Translations under genes and position numbers: made by a program
Assembly (NCBI RefSeq): GCF_008329565.1
Contig: NZ_NPKT01000015.1
Location: 62,001 to 126,000, forward strand
From: Mycolicibacterium sp. P1-5
GTDB lineage: Bacteria; Actinomycetota; Actinomycetes; Mycobacteriales; Mycobacteriaceae
Direction: 5' to 3'
DNA: 64,000 nucleotides
Part shown: positions 1-7,555 of the stretch, piece by piece
How the letters are laid out: each line of letters opens with the position of its first letter
How positions within the stretch are numbered: the stretch's first letter is position 1
The notes under the pieces: model-generated
The model's input: only the letters and a program-made list of their open reading frames with translations
What the model was told of the DNA's origin: nothing
Database searches by the model: none

Positions 1-206
1 CTGCCCTTCATGGTCACCTGCACCAGCCCGCCACCGGCCTGGCCGTGCACCTCGGCAGCGGCCAGCGCGGCTTGCGCTTCCATCAGCTTCTGCTGCATTT
101 CCTGGGCCTGCGCCAGCGCGGCCTGCAGCCCCGGCATCACCTGGTCGCGCATCTGCTCCGCCTGCTCGCGAAATCCCTCGAGGTTGGGAAGCTCACCGGG
201 TTGCAT
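1..206 (-). CDS. YbaB/EbfC family nucleoid-associated protein (partial, 3' end cut)
   Basis: The minus strand reads from an ATG at 206 for 68 codons and runs off the window edge, so the C-terminus is missing. The product begins MQPGELPNLEGF and continues with a long Gln/Ala/Met-rich helix and then VQVTMKG, the usual helix-then-strand pattern of the YbaB/EbfC DNA-binding family (about 100-130 residues when complete). These small dimeric proteins coat DNA and usually lie beside dnaX and recR. The divergent neighbour is the amidase gene, the same order as M. tuberculosis Rv3716c-Rv3717. Family assignment is firm; a specific cellular role is inferred only from the family. Confidence 0.85.
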   Translation of the reverse strand, partial: MQPGELPNLEGFREQAEQMRDQVMPGLQAALAQAQEMQQKLMEAQAALAAAEVHGQAGGGLVQVTMKG

Positions 207-295
207 GACAGTCTCCTTGCGTCTCGGTCTCGACTTGGTTTCGCCTGCGAATTCGGGCAGTCAGCGACTTCAAGACTAGACGGCGAAGAGTTACG

Positions 296-1069
296 GTGAC
301 GCGCGTGCTTATGTCCGCCAGCGCTCGTGTCGTGGCCGCAGCTTGCACCAGCGTCATGCTGGTCGCATCGACGGTGAGCAGTCCCCTCGTCCATGCCGCG
401 CCAACCAGCATCGCCGGGATGATCGTGTTCCTCGATCCCGGCCACAACGGCGCCAACGACGCGTCGCTGACCAAGCAGGTGCCGACCGGCCGTGGCGGGA
501 CCAAGGACTGCCAGACATCGGGCACCACCACCAACGACGGGTTCTCCGAGCACACCTTCAACTGGGACACCGTTCTGCTGATCCGTCAGATGCTGACCCA
601 GCTCGGGGTGCGCACCGCCATGTCCCGCGGTAACGACAACCAGGTGGCGGCGTGCGTCGACGAGCGCGCGGCGATGGCCAACTCGCTGAAACCAAACGCC
701 ATCGTCTCGATCCATGCCGACGGCGGTCCGGCGACCGGCCGTGGCTTCCACGTCAACTACTCGAACCCGCCGCTGAACCAGGCGCAGGCCGGACCATCAG
801 TGCAGCTCGCCCGGGCCATGCGCGATCAGATGGTCGCTGCCGGCGTCCCCGCCGCGAATTACATCGGCTCCGACGGCCTCTACGGACGCGCCGATCTGGC
901 CGGGCTGAACCTCGCCCAGTACCCCTCGGTTCTGGTCGAATGCGGCAACATGAAGAACCCGGCCGACTCCGCGCTGATGGAAAGCCCGGAGGGGCGCCAG
1001 AAGTACGCCGCCGCCGTCGTACAGGGCATCGCGGCGTTCTTGGCCACCCAGCCGGCCCGCGCCAGCTAG
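296..1069 (+). CDS. ami1: Secreted zinc N-acetylmuramoyl-L-alanine amidase (Rv3717/Ami1 type)
   Basis: This 257-residue Amidase_3 enzyme cleaves the bond between N-acetylmuramic acid and L-Ala in peptidoglycan, acting in the periplasm during cell separation and wall turnover. A Sec signal peptide covers about residues 1-34 (hydrophobic stretch, then VHA-APT). Zinc ligands are visible as His50 (DPGHNG), Glu85 (SEHTFN) and His140 (SIHADG), and the catalytic Glu is Glu215 (VECGN). Cys72 and Cys120 could form the disulfide known in this family. The start is a GTG; an ATG five codons later is an alternative. Its stop overlaps the convergent SRPBCC gene by four bases. Position between ybaB and the SRPBCC gene matches Rv3717. 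Confidence 0.93.
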   Translation: MTRVLMSASARVVAAACTSVMLVASTVSSPLVHAAPTSIAGMIVFLDPGHNGANDASLTKQVPTGRGGTKDCQTSGTTTNDGFSEHTFNWDTVLLIRQMLTQLGVRTAMSRGNDNQVAACVDERAAMANSLKPNAIVSIHADGGPATGRGFHVNYSNPPLNQAQAGPSVQLARAMRDQMVAAGVPAANYIGSDGLYGRADLAGLNLAQYPSVLVECGNMKNPADSALMESPEGRQKYAAAVVQGIAAFLATQPARAS

Positions 1070-1503
1070 GCCTCGACCGTCTTTTTGAGGTTGCCCAGCA
1101 CCTCGTCTTGAATCCGGCGCAGGCCCAGCGGCGCGAAGGTCTTCTCGAAGAAGCCGCCGATACCACCCGCCCCGGTCCAGGTGGTCTTCAGCGTGACGCT
1201 CGAGCCGGCACCGGAAGGCGCGACGGTCCAGTTGATCACCATCGAGGAGTTCGCGTCCTTCTCGATGACGGTGTGGCCCGCGACGTCGACGACGGCCTGC
1301 ACTTCCCGCACCCGGGACTTGGTGGCCTGCAGCTTCCACTTGGCGACGGTGCCCTGGCCCTGGCCGCCCTGCAACACCTGGTACTCGCTGTACTGCGGCG
1401 ACAGGATGGTCGGGCGAACGTTCTGGTAGTCGGCGATCGCGTTGAGCACGGCGGCCGGTTCGGCGTTGATCAAGATCGAGCTGGCGGCGCTGACCTGTCC
1501 CAT
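1066..1503 (-). CDS. SRPBCC (START/polyketide-cyclase fold) protein, Rv3718c-like
   Basis: The product is a 145-residue single-domain protein of the SRPBCC superfamily, which binds hydrophobic ligands in a helix-grip pocket. The sequence shows a typical start (SILINAEPAAVLNAIADY), alternating beta strands and a long C-terminal helix. The ATG at 1503 is chosen because AAGGAG lies just upstream; the frame stays open farther 5' without a better ribosome site. There is no signal peptide or membrane segment. It is convergent with the amidase gene and matches Rv3718c by position. No catalytic motif reveals a reaction, so the function is unknown beyond probable lipid or small-molecule binding. Confidence 0.85.
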   Translation of the reverse strand: MGQVSAASSILINAEPAAVLNAIADYQNVRPTILSPQYSEYQVLQGGQGQGTVAKWKLQATKSRVREVQAVVDVAGHTVIEKDANSSMVINWTVAPSGAGSSVTLKTTWTGAGGIGGFFEKTFAPLGLRRIQDEVLGNLKKTVEA

Positions 1504-1591
1504 CAGGCAATACTCCTTGTGACGGCGGGTTGGGGTGTGATCCACCAGCCGTGCGGTCGCATCGGCTGTGACTGCGGACTAGCGTAGTCGT

Positions 1592-2974
1592 GTGTCTGTA
1601 TCCGCAGCACTGACAGTTCATGCCCAAGGCGTGGAGCGGCTCCTCGCCAGCTACCACGCCATTCCGCCGAACGCGTCGGTCCGTCTGGCCAAACCGACGT
1701 CCAATCTGTTCCGCGCCCGCGCGAAGAGCAATGCGCCCGGGCTGGACACCTCCGGGCTGACCGACGTGATCTCCGTCGACCAGGCCGCCAAGACCGCCGA
1801 CGTCGCCGGCATGTGCACCTACGAAGACCTGGTGGCCGCGACGCTGCCCTATGGCCTGTCACCCTTGGTGGTTCCGCAGCTCAAGACCATCACCCTCGGT
1901 GGTGCGGTCACCGGCCTGGGCATCGAGTCGACCTCGTTCCGCAACGGCCTGCCGCACGAGTCCGTCGTCGAGATGGACATTCTGACCGGCTCCGGCGAAC
2001 TGGTCACCGCCAGCCGTGAGCAGCATCAGGACTTGTTCCGCAGCTTTCCCAATTCCTACGGCACCCTTGGCTATTCGGTGCGCCTGCGGATCGAGTTGGA
2101 GCCGGTCAAGCCGTTCGTGGCACTCAAGCACCTGAGGTTTCATACGCTGGCCGACCTGGTCGCGGCGATGGACCGCATCATCGAAACCGGTGGATACGAC
2201 GGCACTCGCGTCGACTACCTCGACGGCGTGGTGTTCAGCGCCGACGAGAGCTACCTGTGCCTTGGCATGCAGACTTCGGCGGCCGGTGCGGTCAGCGACT
2301 ACACCGGCCAGGACATCTACTACCGCTCGATCCAGCACTCCGGAAAAGATGGTGCCGTGAAGGATGACCGGCTGACCATCCACGACTACCTGTGGCGCTG
2401 GGACACCGACTGGTTCTGGTGTTCACGGGCCTTCGGTGCGCAGAACCCCAAGATTCGCCGGCTGTGGCCGCGGCGCTACCGGCGCAGCAGCTTCTACTGG
2501 AAGCTGATCGGCTATGACCGGAAGTTCAACATTGCCGATCGGCTCGAGGCCCGCAGCGGTCGTCCTCCGCTGGAACGCGTGGTCCAAGACGTCGAGGTGC
2601 CGATCGAGCGCTGCGCCGAGTTCCTGGACTGGTTCTTGACCAACGTCCCCATCGAGCCGCTATGGCTGTGCCCGCTGCGGCTGCACGATCCGGGCGGCTG
2701 GCCGTTGTATCCGCTACGTGCGGGGCACAGCTACGTCAATGTCGGGTTTTGGTCGTCGGTACCGGCGGGTCCAACGCCGGGCCACACCAATCGCCTGATA
2801 GAAGAGAAGATCAGCGAACTCGACGGGCACAAGTCGTTGTATTCAGACGCTTTCTACAGCCGGGAGGAGTTTGACCAGCTCTACGGTGGCGAAACCTATA
2901 AGACCGTAAAGAAGGCCTACGACCCCGATTCACGGCTGCTGGACCTGTATGCAAAGGCGGTGCAACGACAATGA
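1592..2974 (+). CDS. FAD-binding oxidoreductase of the DWARF1/DHCR24 type, partner of the CFA synthase
   Basis: The 460-residue protein has an N-terminal PCMH-type FAD-binding domain (about residues 20-190; VTGLGIESTSFRNG and the strand VVEMDILTGSGELV are typical) and a C-terminal substrate-binding half. The family includes plant and animal sterol side-chain reductases. The gene begins with GTG and ends inside the start of the next gene (ATGA, four-base overlap), so the two are translationally coupled. In actinomycetes an equivalent FAD-protein/methyltransferase pair (BfaAB, also called TmsAB) makes 10-methylstearic (tuberculostearic) acid: the methyltransferase makes a 10-methylene intermediate that the FAD enzyme reduces. 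This pair corresponds by position to the paralogous Rv3719-Rv3720, so the exact fatty-acid product here is inferred, not shown. Confidence 0.85.
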   Translation: MSVSAALTVHAQGVERLLASYHAIPPNASVRLAKPTSNLFRARAKSNAPGLDTSGLTDVISVDQAAKTADVAGMCTYEDLVAATLPYGLSPLVVPQLKTITLGGAVTGLGIESTSFRNGLPHESVVEMDILTGSGELVTASREQHQDLFRSFPNSYGTLGYSVRLRIELEPVKPFVALKHLRFHTLADLVAAMDRIIETGGYDGTRVDYLDGVVFSADESYLCLGMQTSAAGAVSDYTGQDIYYRSIQHSGKDGAVKDDRLTIHDYLWRWDTDWFWCSRAFGAQNPKIRRLWPRRYRRSSFYWKLIGYDRKFNIADRLEARSGRPPLERVVQDVEVPIERCAEFLDWFLTNVPIEPLWLCPLRLHDPGGWPLYPLRAGHSYVNVGFWSSVPAGPTPGHTNRLIEEKISELDGHKSLYSDAFYSREEFDQLYGGETYKTVKKAYDPDSRLLDLYAKAVQRQ

Positions 2975-4284
2975 CGACCTTCCGTGAGAACGAAGCCCAT
3001 GCGCCCGGAAAGCTCAGCCTGGCCGAGATCCTCGAACTCTTCGCCGCGGGCGGGGAACTGCCCCTGAAGTTCACGGCGTACGACGGCAGTGCCGCCGGGC
3101 CTGCCGACGCGGAGCTGGGCCTGGACCTGCTCACCCCGCGCGGAACCACTTACCTGGCCACCGCGCCGGGGGACTTGGGCCTGGCCCGGGCCTACGTCTC
3201 CGGCGACCTGGAAATGCACGGCGTGCATCCAGGTGACCCGTACGAGCTGCTACGGGCACTCGCCCAGAACCTCGATTTCAAGCTACCGCCGGCGCGAGTG
3301 CTCGTCGATATCGTCCGCTCCATCGGCATCGAGCGCCTGAAACCGATCTCGCCGCCTCCGCAGGAGGCGCTGCCGCGGTGGCGCCGCTTCGCCGAAGGCC
3401 TGCGGCACAGCAAGAAACGCGACGCCGACGCCATCCACCACCACTACGACGTGTCAAATACGTTCTACGAGTGGGTGCTTGGGCCGTCTATGACGTACAC
3501 GTGTGCGTGCTACCCCAGCGCTGATGCGACGCTGGAGGAGGCGCAGGAGAACAAGTACCGGCTGGTGTTCGAGAAGTTGCGCCTCGAGCCAGGTGACCGG
3601 CTGCTGGACGTAGGTTGCGGCTGGGGTGGCATGGTGCGCTACGCGGCGCGGCACGGGGTCAAGGCGATCGGTGTCACGCTCTCGCGAGAGCAGGCGGCCT
3701 GGGCGCAGAAGGCGATCGCCGAGCAGGGCCTGGCCGACCTGGCCGAGGTGCGCCATGCCGACTACCGCGACGTGCTGGAGAGTGGCTTCGACGCGGTGTC
3801 CTCGATCGGGTTGACCGAGCACATCGGGGTGGCCAACTACCCTGCGTACTTCGGCTTCCTGAAAACCAAGCTGAAGGTCGGCGGACTGCTGCTCAACCAC
3901 TGCATCACCCGCCCGGACAACAAAGCGGCGCCGACTGCCGGCGGTTTCATCGACCGCTACGTGTTCCCCGACGGGGAGCTGACCGGGTCCGGACGCATCA
4001 TCACCGAGGCGCAGGACGTCGGGCTGGAGGTCGTGCACGAGGAGAACTTGCGCCATCACTACGCGATGACGCTGCGCGACTGGTGCCGCAACCTCGTTGA
4101 GCACTGGGACGAAGCAGTCGAGGAGGTCGGCCTGGCCACCGCCAAGGTGTGGGGCCTTTATATGGCCGGGTCACGGCTGGGCTTCGACACGAATGTTGTT
4201 CAGTTACACCAAGTTCTGGCGGTCAAGCTCGACGAGAAGGGTGGCGACGGCGGACTGCCGCTGCGTCCGTGGTGGACGCCGTAG
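2971..4284 (+). CDS. Cyclopropane-fatty-acyl-phospholipid synthase family methyltransferase (Rv3720-like)
   Basis: The 437-residue protein belongs to the SAM-dependent CFA synthase family, which transfers a methyl group to the double bond of phospholipid acyl chains at the membrane. An N-terminal domain of about 140 residues precedes the catalytic domain. The SAM site LLDVGCGWGG is near residues 210-220, and the family signatures HHYDVSN, TYTCACYPS and EENKYRL-type segments are present. It overlaps the upstream FAD oxidoreductase by four bases (ATGA), a strong sign of coupled function. Length is about 430 rather than the ~290 of mycolic-acid cyclopropane synthases, placing it with the long phospholipid-type enzymes rather than CmaA/PcaA. 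Confidence 0.9.
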   Translation: MTTFRENEAHAPGKLSLAEILELFAAGGELPLKFTAYDGSAAGPADAELGLDLLTPRGTTYLATAPGDLGLARAYVSGDLEMHGVHPGDPYELLRALAQNLDFKLPPARVLVDIVRSIGIERLKPISPPPQEALPRWRRFAEGLRHSKKRDADAIHHHYDVSNTFYEWVLGPSMTYTCACYPSADATLEEAQENKYRLVFEKLRLEPGDRLLDVGCGWGGMVRYAARHGVKAIGVTLSREQAAWAQKAIAEQGLADLAEVRHADYRDVLESGFDAVSSIGLTEHIGVANYPAYFGFLKTKLKVGGLLLNHCITRPDNKAAPTAGGFIDRYVFPDGELTGSGRIITEAQDVGLEVVHEENLRHHYAMTLRDWCRNLVEHWDEAVEEVGLATAKVWGLYMAGSRLGFDTNVVQLHQVLAVKLDEKGGDGGLPLRPWWTP

Positions 4285-4960
4285 CTGTGACAGGCGCTGG
4301 CGGCCAGGCACGTCGGTAAAGCTTCACCGACACCGCGCTGAGCCACGCCCACACCGCCACGACAGCCGCGGTGAACGCAAGAATTGCCGTCGTACCACCC
4401 TGTCCCGACGCCAAACCGATGAAGCTGATCGCGAAAAATGCTGCCGTCAGACGTGAGAACCACGCCCAGCCGGCCTGACTCTGTCGCGCGAACCACGCGC
4501 CGAGCACGGCGCACGAAGCGATCAGGCACACGAATCCGATTGCGGCAAAGCCGAAATGCACGGCACCGTGCCAACTCATCGGGCTGACCCCCGATGGCGT
4601 CCCTGGCGGAAAGCCATCAGACGGATCTGCCCGGAAGAGGCCGGCGAGGATTAGCGCGATACCGTAACCGCCGAGCAAGCCCGAAGCCCACGTGCCCAAG
4701 CGCACTGGACTCAGCGCCCGTCGCACCCCGACCGCCGCCGCAACCGTCATCGCGCCGGTGAGAACGAAGTTCGCGATCTGGATCCAGCCGAGACTGCCGT
4801 TCGTCAGTTGACTGACCGCATGACGCGTGGGATCGAAACCGTCACGCGTCGCCGCCTGGACGGCCGCCGTCACGACGTATATCGGTCCGGCGACGACGCC
4901 ATAGCCGAGTAGCGACTTGGTGATCCGAACGTCGAGCGATGGGCAATCGGTCGTGGTCAC
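4223..4960 (-). CDS. DUF998 family integral membrane protein
   Basis: From the GTG at 4960 (GGAG eight to eleven bases upstream) the product has 245 residues and about six hydrophobic helices (for example around LLGYGVVAGPIYVVTAA and GIALILAGLFRAD). The pattern HAVSQLTNGSLGWIQ after the first helix is characteristic of the DUF998 family, whose function is unknown. The 3' end overlaps the convergent CFA synthase gene by 62 bases. It is transcribed away from a TetR regulator, and the shared 76-bp intergenic region carries two operator-like palindromes, so this gene is probably the direct target of that repressor. A longer reading from 5026 would cross the operator and is not favoured. Confidence 0.82.
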   Translation of the reverse strand: MTTTDCPSLDVRITKSLLGYGVVAGPIYVVTAAVQAATRDGFDPTRHAVSQLTNGSLGWIQIANFVLTGAMTVAAAVGVRRALSPVRLGTWASGLLGGYGIALILAGLFRADPSDGFPPGTPSGVSPMSWHGAVHFGFAAIGFVCLIASCAVLGAWFARQSQAGWAWFSRLTAAFFAISFIGLASGQGGTTAILAFTAAVVAVWAWLSAVSVKLYRRAWPPAPVTATASTTDAAAVRRRHPSRRA

Positions 4961-4983
4961 GGCGTGTCTCCGCTCGATGAGTA

Positions 4984-5019
4984 CTAGACCGTCCAGTACT
5001 CTAGGGCTAGACGGTCTAG
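4984..5019. promoter_or_regulatory. Tandem TetR-type operator between the DUF998 and TetR genes
   Basis: Two 13-bp palindromes lie 23 bp apart, centre to centre. The right one, CTAGACGGTCTAG at 5007-5019, is perfect about a central G. The left one, CTAGACCGTCCAG at 4984-4996, has one mismatched pair. The outer arms also pair with each other: GTACTAGACCGT at 4981-4992 is the reverse complement of 5011-5022. The site sits between the two divergent starts (4960 and 5037), the normal place for a TetR autorepressor operator. Binding is inferred, not shown. Confidence 0.75.
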
Positions 5020-5036
5020 TACGCAACGGAGGCTGG

Positions 5037-5669
5037 GTGACCGAACCGACGGTGGGACGTTCTGCTCAGAAGCGGCGCGCGATCCTGTCGACCGCCCAAT
5101 CACTCTTTCTGACCAACGGCTACCGGGGCACCAGCGTCGACCAGATCGCCGCCGGTGCCGGGGTCTCGAAACAGACGGTGTACAAGCACTTCGGTGACAA
5201 GCACGAACTGCTGGTGGCCATTGTCAACGAGACGCTAGGTGACACGATGACACCGATTTTGGATCGCATCGCGGCATTGGCCGACACCGCCGACATTGAC
5301 ACCGACCTGGCGAATTTGGCGCGCGACTACATCAGCGCGGTTCTCCAAGATCCTGTGGTCCAGTTACGGCGACTGGTGATCGGGGAGGCGAACCGGGTGC
5401 CCGAACTGGCGCAGGTTTACTACGAGCAGGCGCAGGGCCGTTCCCTGAACGCCTTTACCGAAGCCTTCGCCCGTCTGAACGACCGCAGGTTGCTTGCTAT
5501 CGACGACCCTGCCTTGGCCGCAGAGCATTTCGCATTCTTGGTGATCGGCCGTTGCGTCGACCAGGCATTGTTCCTCGGCGCGGAAAACGTCCGCGCGGAC
5601 GTGGATGTCGTCGCACTGGCCGAGCAGGGCCTCGGTGTTTTCCTGTCGGCGTACCGGGCGCGCAGCTAG
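5037..5669 (+). CDS. TetR/AcrR family transcriptional repressor
   Basis: The start chosen is the GTG at 5037, preceded by AACGGAGG, giving 210 residues. The N-terminal helix-turn-helix is clear (RAILSTAQSLFLTNGY, TSVDQIAAGAGVSKQTVYKHF), followed by an all-helical ligand-binding domain with a TetR_C_AefR/YcdC-like layout. It is divergent from the DUF998 membrane gene and probably represses both through the palindromes in the intergenic region. The ligand is unknown. The stop codon overlaps the convergent dnaX stop by two bases. An upstream extension would run through the operator and lacks a ribosome site. Confidence 0.88.
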   Translation: MTEPTVGRSAQKRRAILSTAQSLFLTNGYRGTSVDQIAAGAGVSKQTVYKHFGDKHELLVAIVNETLGDTMTPILDRIAALADTADIDTDLANLARDYISAVLQDPVVQLRRLVIGEANRVPELAQVYYEQAQGRSLNAFTEAFARLNDRRLLAIDDPALAAEHFAFLVIGRCVDQALFLGAENVRADVDVVALAEQGLGVFLSAYRARS

Positions 5670-7546
5670 CCGTCGATCTTGCGCGCGCCCAACTCGCTCT
5701 GCAGTAGCTCGAGTGCTACTTCCTCCGGATCACGCCGCGGGGCGGCGTCGTCGTCGCGGCCGACCTCGGCGATCATGCTGTCCTCTTCGGCCCGCTGACG
5801 GTCAACCGGGTCGGGCTCGGGTTCGCTAGGCGGTGGCTGTTCGGCCTCCTGCACGGGCTGACCGACGCCGACCTCGCAGCGCACCCGCCAATCCACACCG
5901 AGCGCATCCTTCAGCGCGTCGCGGATGACGTCGGCGTTGCGCTGTTCGCAGAGTCGCTTGGCCAATGGCGCCGACTCGTGGCCGAGGATCAGGGTGTTGT
6001 TCTCGACCGCACGCACGATCGCGCCGGCCAGCATGACTTCGGTGGTGCGGCTGCGCTGACGGACCTTCTCCCGCACCGTCGTCCACATGGTGCGCACGGC
6101 GGCCGCACCCGGCTCGCCCGCATTGGCGGCGGCCGGTGCCGCGGCGGGTTCGGTGGCCGGCGGCGGGGGTGTGGCTTCGGGTACCGGGTCGGGCTTGGCG
6201 ACGGGCTCGGGCCGCGCAATCGGTTCGGGCCGTGCGATCGGCTCGGGCGGTGCAATCGGCTCCGGTGCAGGGGCTGCCGGCACCGACTCAGCGGGCGCCG
6301 CCGAAGGCTGCTGCGTCTTGCGCACGAACTGCTTGGCAGGTGCGGGAGCCGACACACCGGAACTCAAGGCGGCCTCCCCGGCCGGGATCGAGATCTCCAT
6401 CCGGGTTTCGATGCGTTCGATACGCTGCAGCAGCGCCGACTCGGTGTCGCTGGCCGAAGGCAACAGCAGCCGCGCGCACACCACCTCCAGCAGCAGCCGC
6501 GGAGCCGTCGCACCGCGCATCTCCCCCAACCCGGCGTGCACCACCTCGGCATAGCGGGTCAGCGTCGCTGGACCGATCTTGGTGGCCTGCTCACGCATCC
6601 GCTCCAGCACGTCGTCGGGGGCGTCGACGACGCCCCGGGTTGCCGCATCCGGAACCGCTTGCAGCACAATCAAATCCCGGAACCGCTCAAGCAGGTCGAT
6701 GGCGAAACGGCGCGGATCGTGCCCGGCGTCGATCACCGATTCCACCGCACCGAACAGCGCGGCCGCATCACCGGCGGCCAGCGCGTCCACAGCGTCGTCG
6801 ATCAGGGCCACGTCGGTGGCACCCAGCAGCGCCAGCGCCCGTTGATAGTGCACCCGGTTGCCCTCGGCACCCGCGAGCAGCTGATCCAGGACGCTCAACG
6901 TGTCGCGGGGCGAGCCGCCACCGGCCCGAATGACGAGCGGATACACCGCGTCGTCGACCGCGACGCTCTCCGAGGCGATGATCTTCTCGATCAGCGTGCG
7001 CATGGTCTTCGGCGCCAGCAGCCGGAACGGGTAGTGGTGGGTGCGCGACCGGATGGTCGGCAGCACCTTCTCCGGCTCGGTGGTGGCGAACACGAAGATC
7101 AGGTGCTCGGGCGGTTCCTCAACGATCTTGAGCAGCGCGTTGAAGCCGGCCGTCGTGACCATGTGCGCTTCGTCCACGATGAAGATGCGATAGCGCGATT
7201 GTGCGGGCGCGTAGAACGCCCGGTCCCGCAGTTCGCGGGTGTCGTCCACACCGCCATGGCTGGCGGCGTCGAGTTCGACGACGTCGACCGAGCCGGGCCC
7301 GTTCGGCGCCAGAGCCACGCACGAGTCGCACACCCCGCATGGCGTCGGCGTAGGCCCCTGCTCACAGTTCAGCGAGCGGGCGAGGATTCGCGCCGAAGAC
7401 GTCTTGCCGCAACCACGCGGGCCGGAAAAAAGATAGGCATGGTTGATCCGGTGCGCGGACAGTGCGGTCGACAGTGGTTCGGTGACGTGCTCCTGGCCCA
7501 CCACCTCGGCGAAGGTTGCCGGCCGATACTTGCGGTAGAGCGCCAC
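5666..7546 (-). CDS. dnaX: DNA polymerase III gamma/tau subunit
   Basis: The 626-residue clamp-loader ATPase opens the beta sliding clamp and links replisome parts. Residues 1-370 form the AAA+ module: MALYRKYRP start, Walker A GPRGCGKT at 42-49, zinc ligands Cys60, Cys69, Cys72 and Cys75, the DEAH box and the SRTHHYPF segment carrying the arginine finger (SRC in most homologues). A Pro/Ala/Glu-rich linker with repeated PEPIA units follows, then a tau-type C-terminal domain of about 150 residues. I saw no obvious slippery heptamer for a shorter gamma form. It lies nine bases downstream of the aminotransferase gene on the same strand, as in Rv3722c-Rv3721c. Confidence 0.96.
   Translation of the reverse strand: MALYRKYRPATFAEVVGQEHVTEPLSTALSAHRINHAYLFSGPRGCGKTSSARILARSLNCEQGPTPTPCGVCDSCVALAPNGPGSVDVVELDAASHGGVDDTRELRDRAFYAPAQSRYRIFIVDEAHMVTTAGFNALLKIVEEPPEHLIFVFATTEPEKVLPTIRSRTHHYPFRLLAPKTMRTLIEKIIASESVAVDDAVYPLVIRAGGGSPRDTLSVLDQLLAGAEGNRVHYQRALALLGATDVALIDDAVDALAAGDAAALFGAVESVIDAGHDPRRFAIDLLERFRDLIVLQAVPDAATRGVVDAPDDVLERMREQATKIGPATLTRYAEVVHAGLGEMRGATAPRLLLEVVCARLLLPSASDTESALLQRIERIETRMEISIPAGEAALSSGVSAPAPAKQFVRKTQQPSAAPAESVPAAPAPEPIAPPEPIARPEPIARPEPVAKPDPVPEATPPPPATEPAAAPAAANAGEPGAAAVRTMWTTVREKVRQRSRTTEVMLAGAIVRAVENNTLILGHESAPLAKRLCEQRNADVIRDALKDALGVDWRVRCEVGVGQPVQEAEQPPPSEPEPDPVDRQRAEEDSMIAEVGRDDDAAPRRDPEEVALELLQSELGARKIDG
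6204..6257. repeat. 18-bp in-frame tandem repeat in the dnaX linker
   Basis: Three near-identical 18-bp units (6204-6221, 6222-6239, 6240-6257; the first reads GGCTCGGGCCGCGCAATC on the plus strand) encode successive six-residue IARPEP-type units in the proline-rich linker of DnaX. A degenerate fourth unit follows to about 6275. Such linkers vary in copy number between strains without affecting the flanking domains. Confidence 0.8.
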
Positions 7547-7555
7547 GGGTGAAGG

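Noticed and set aside
5978..7552. A 524-codon open frame on the plus strand opposite dnaX.
   Set aside because: It is the antisense shadow of a GC-rich gene. Its product is Arg/Gly/His-rich low-complexity sequence with no domain, while the opposite strand encodes complete DnaX.
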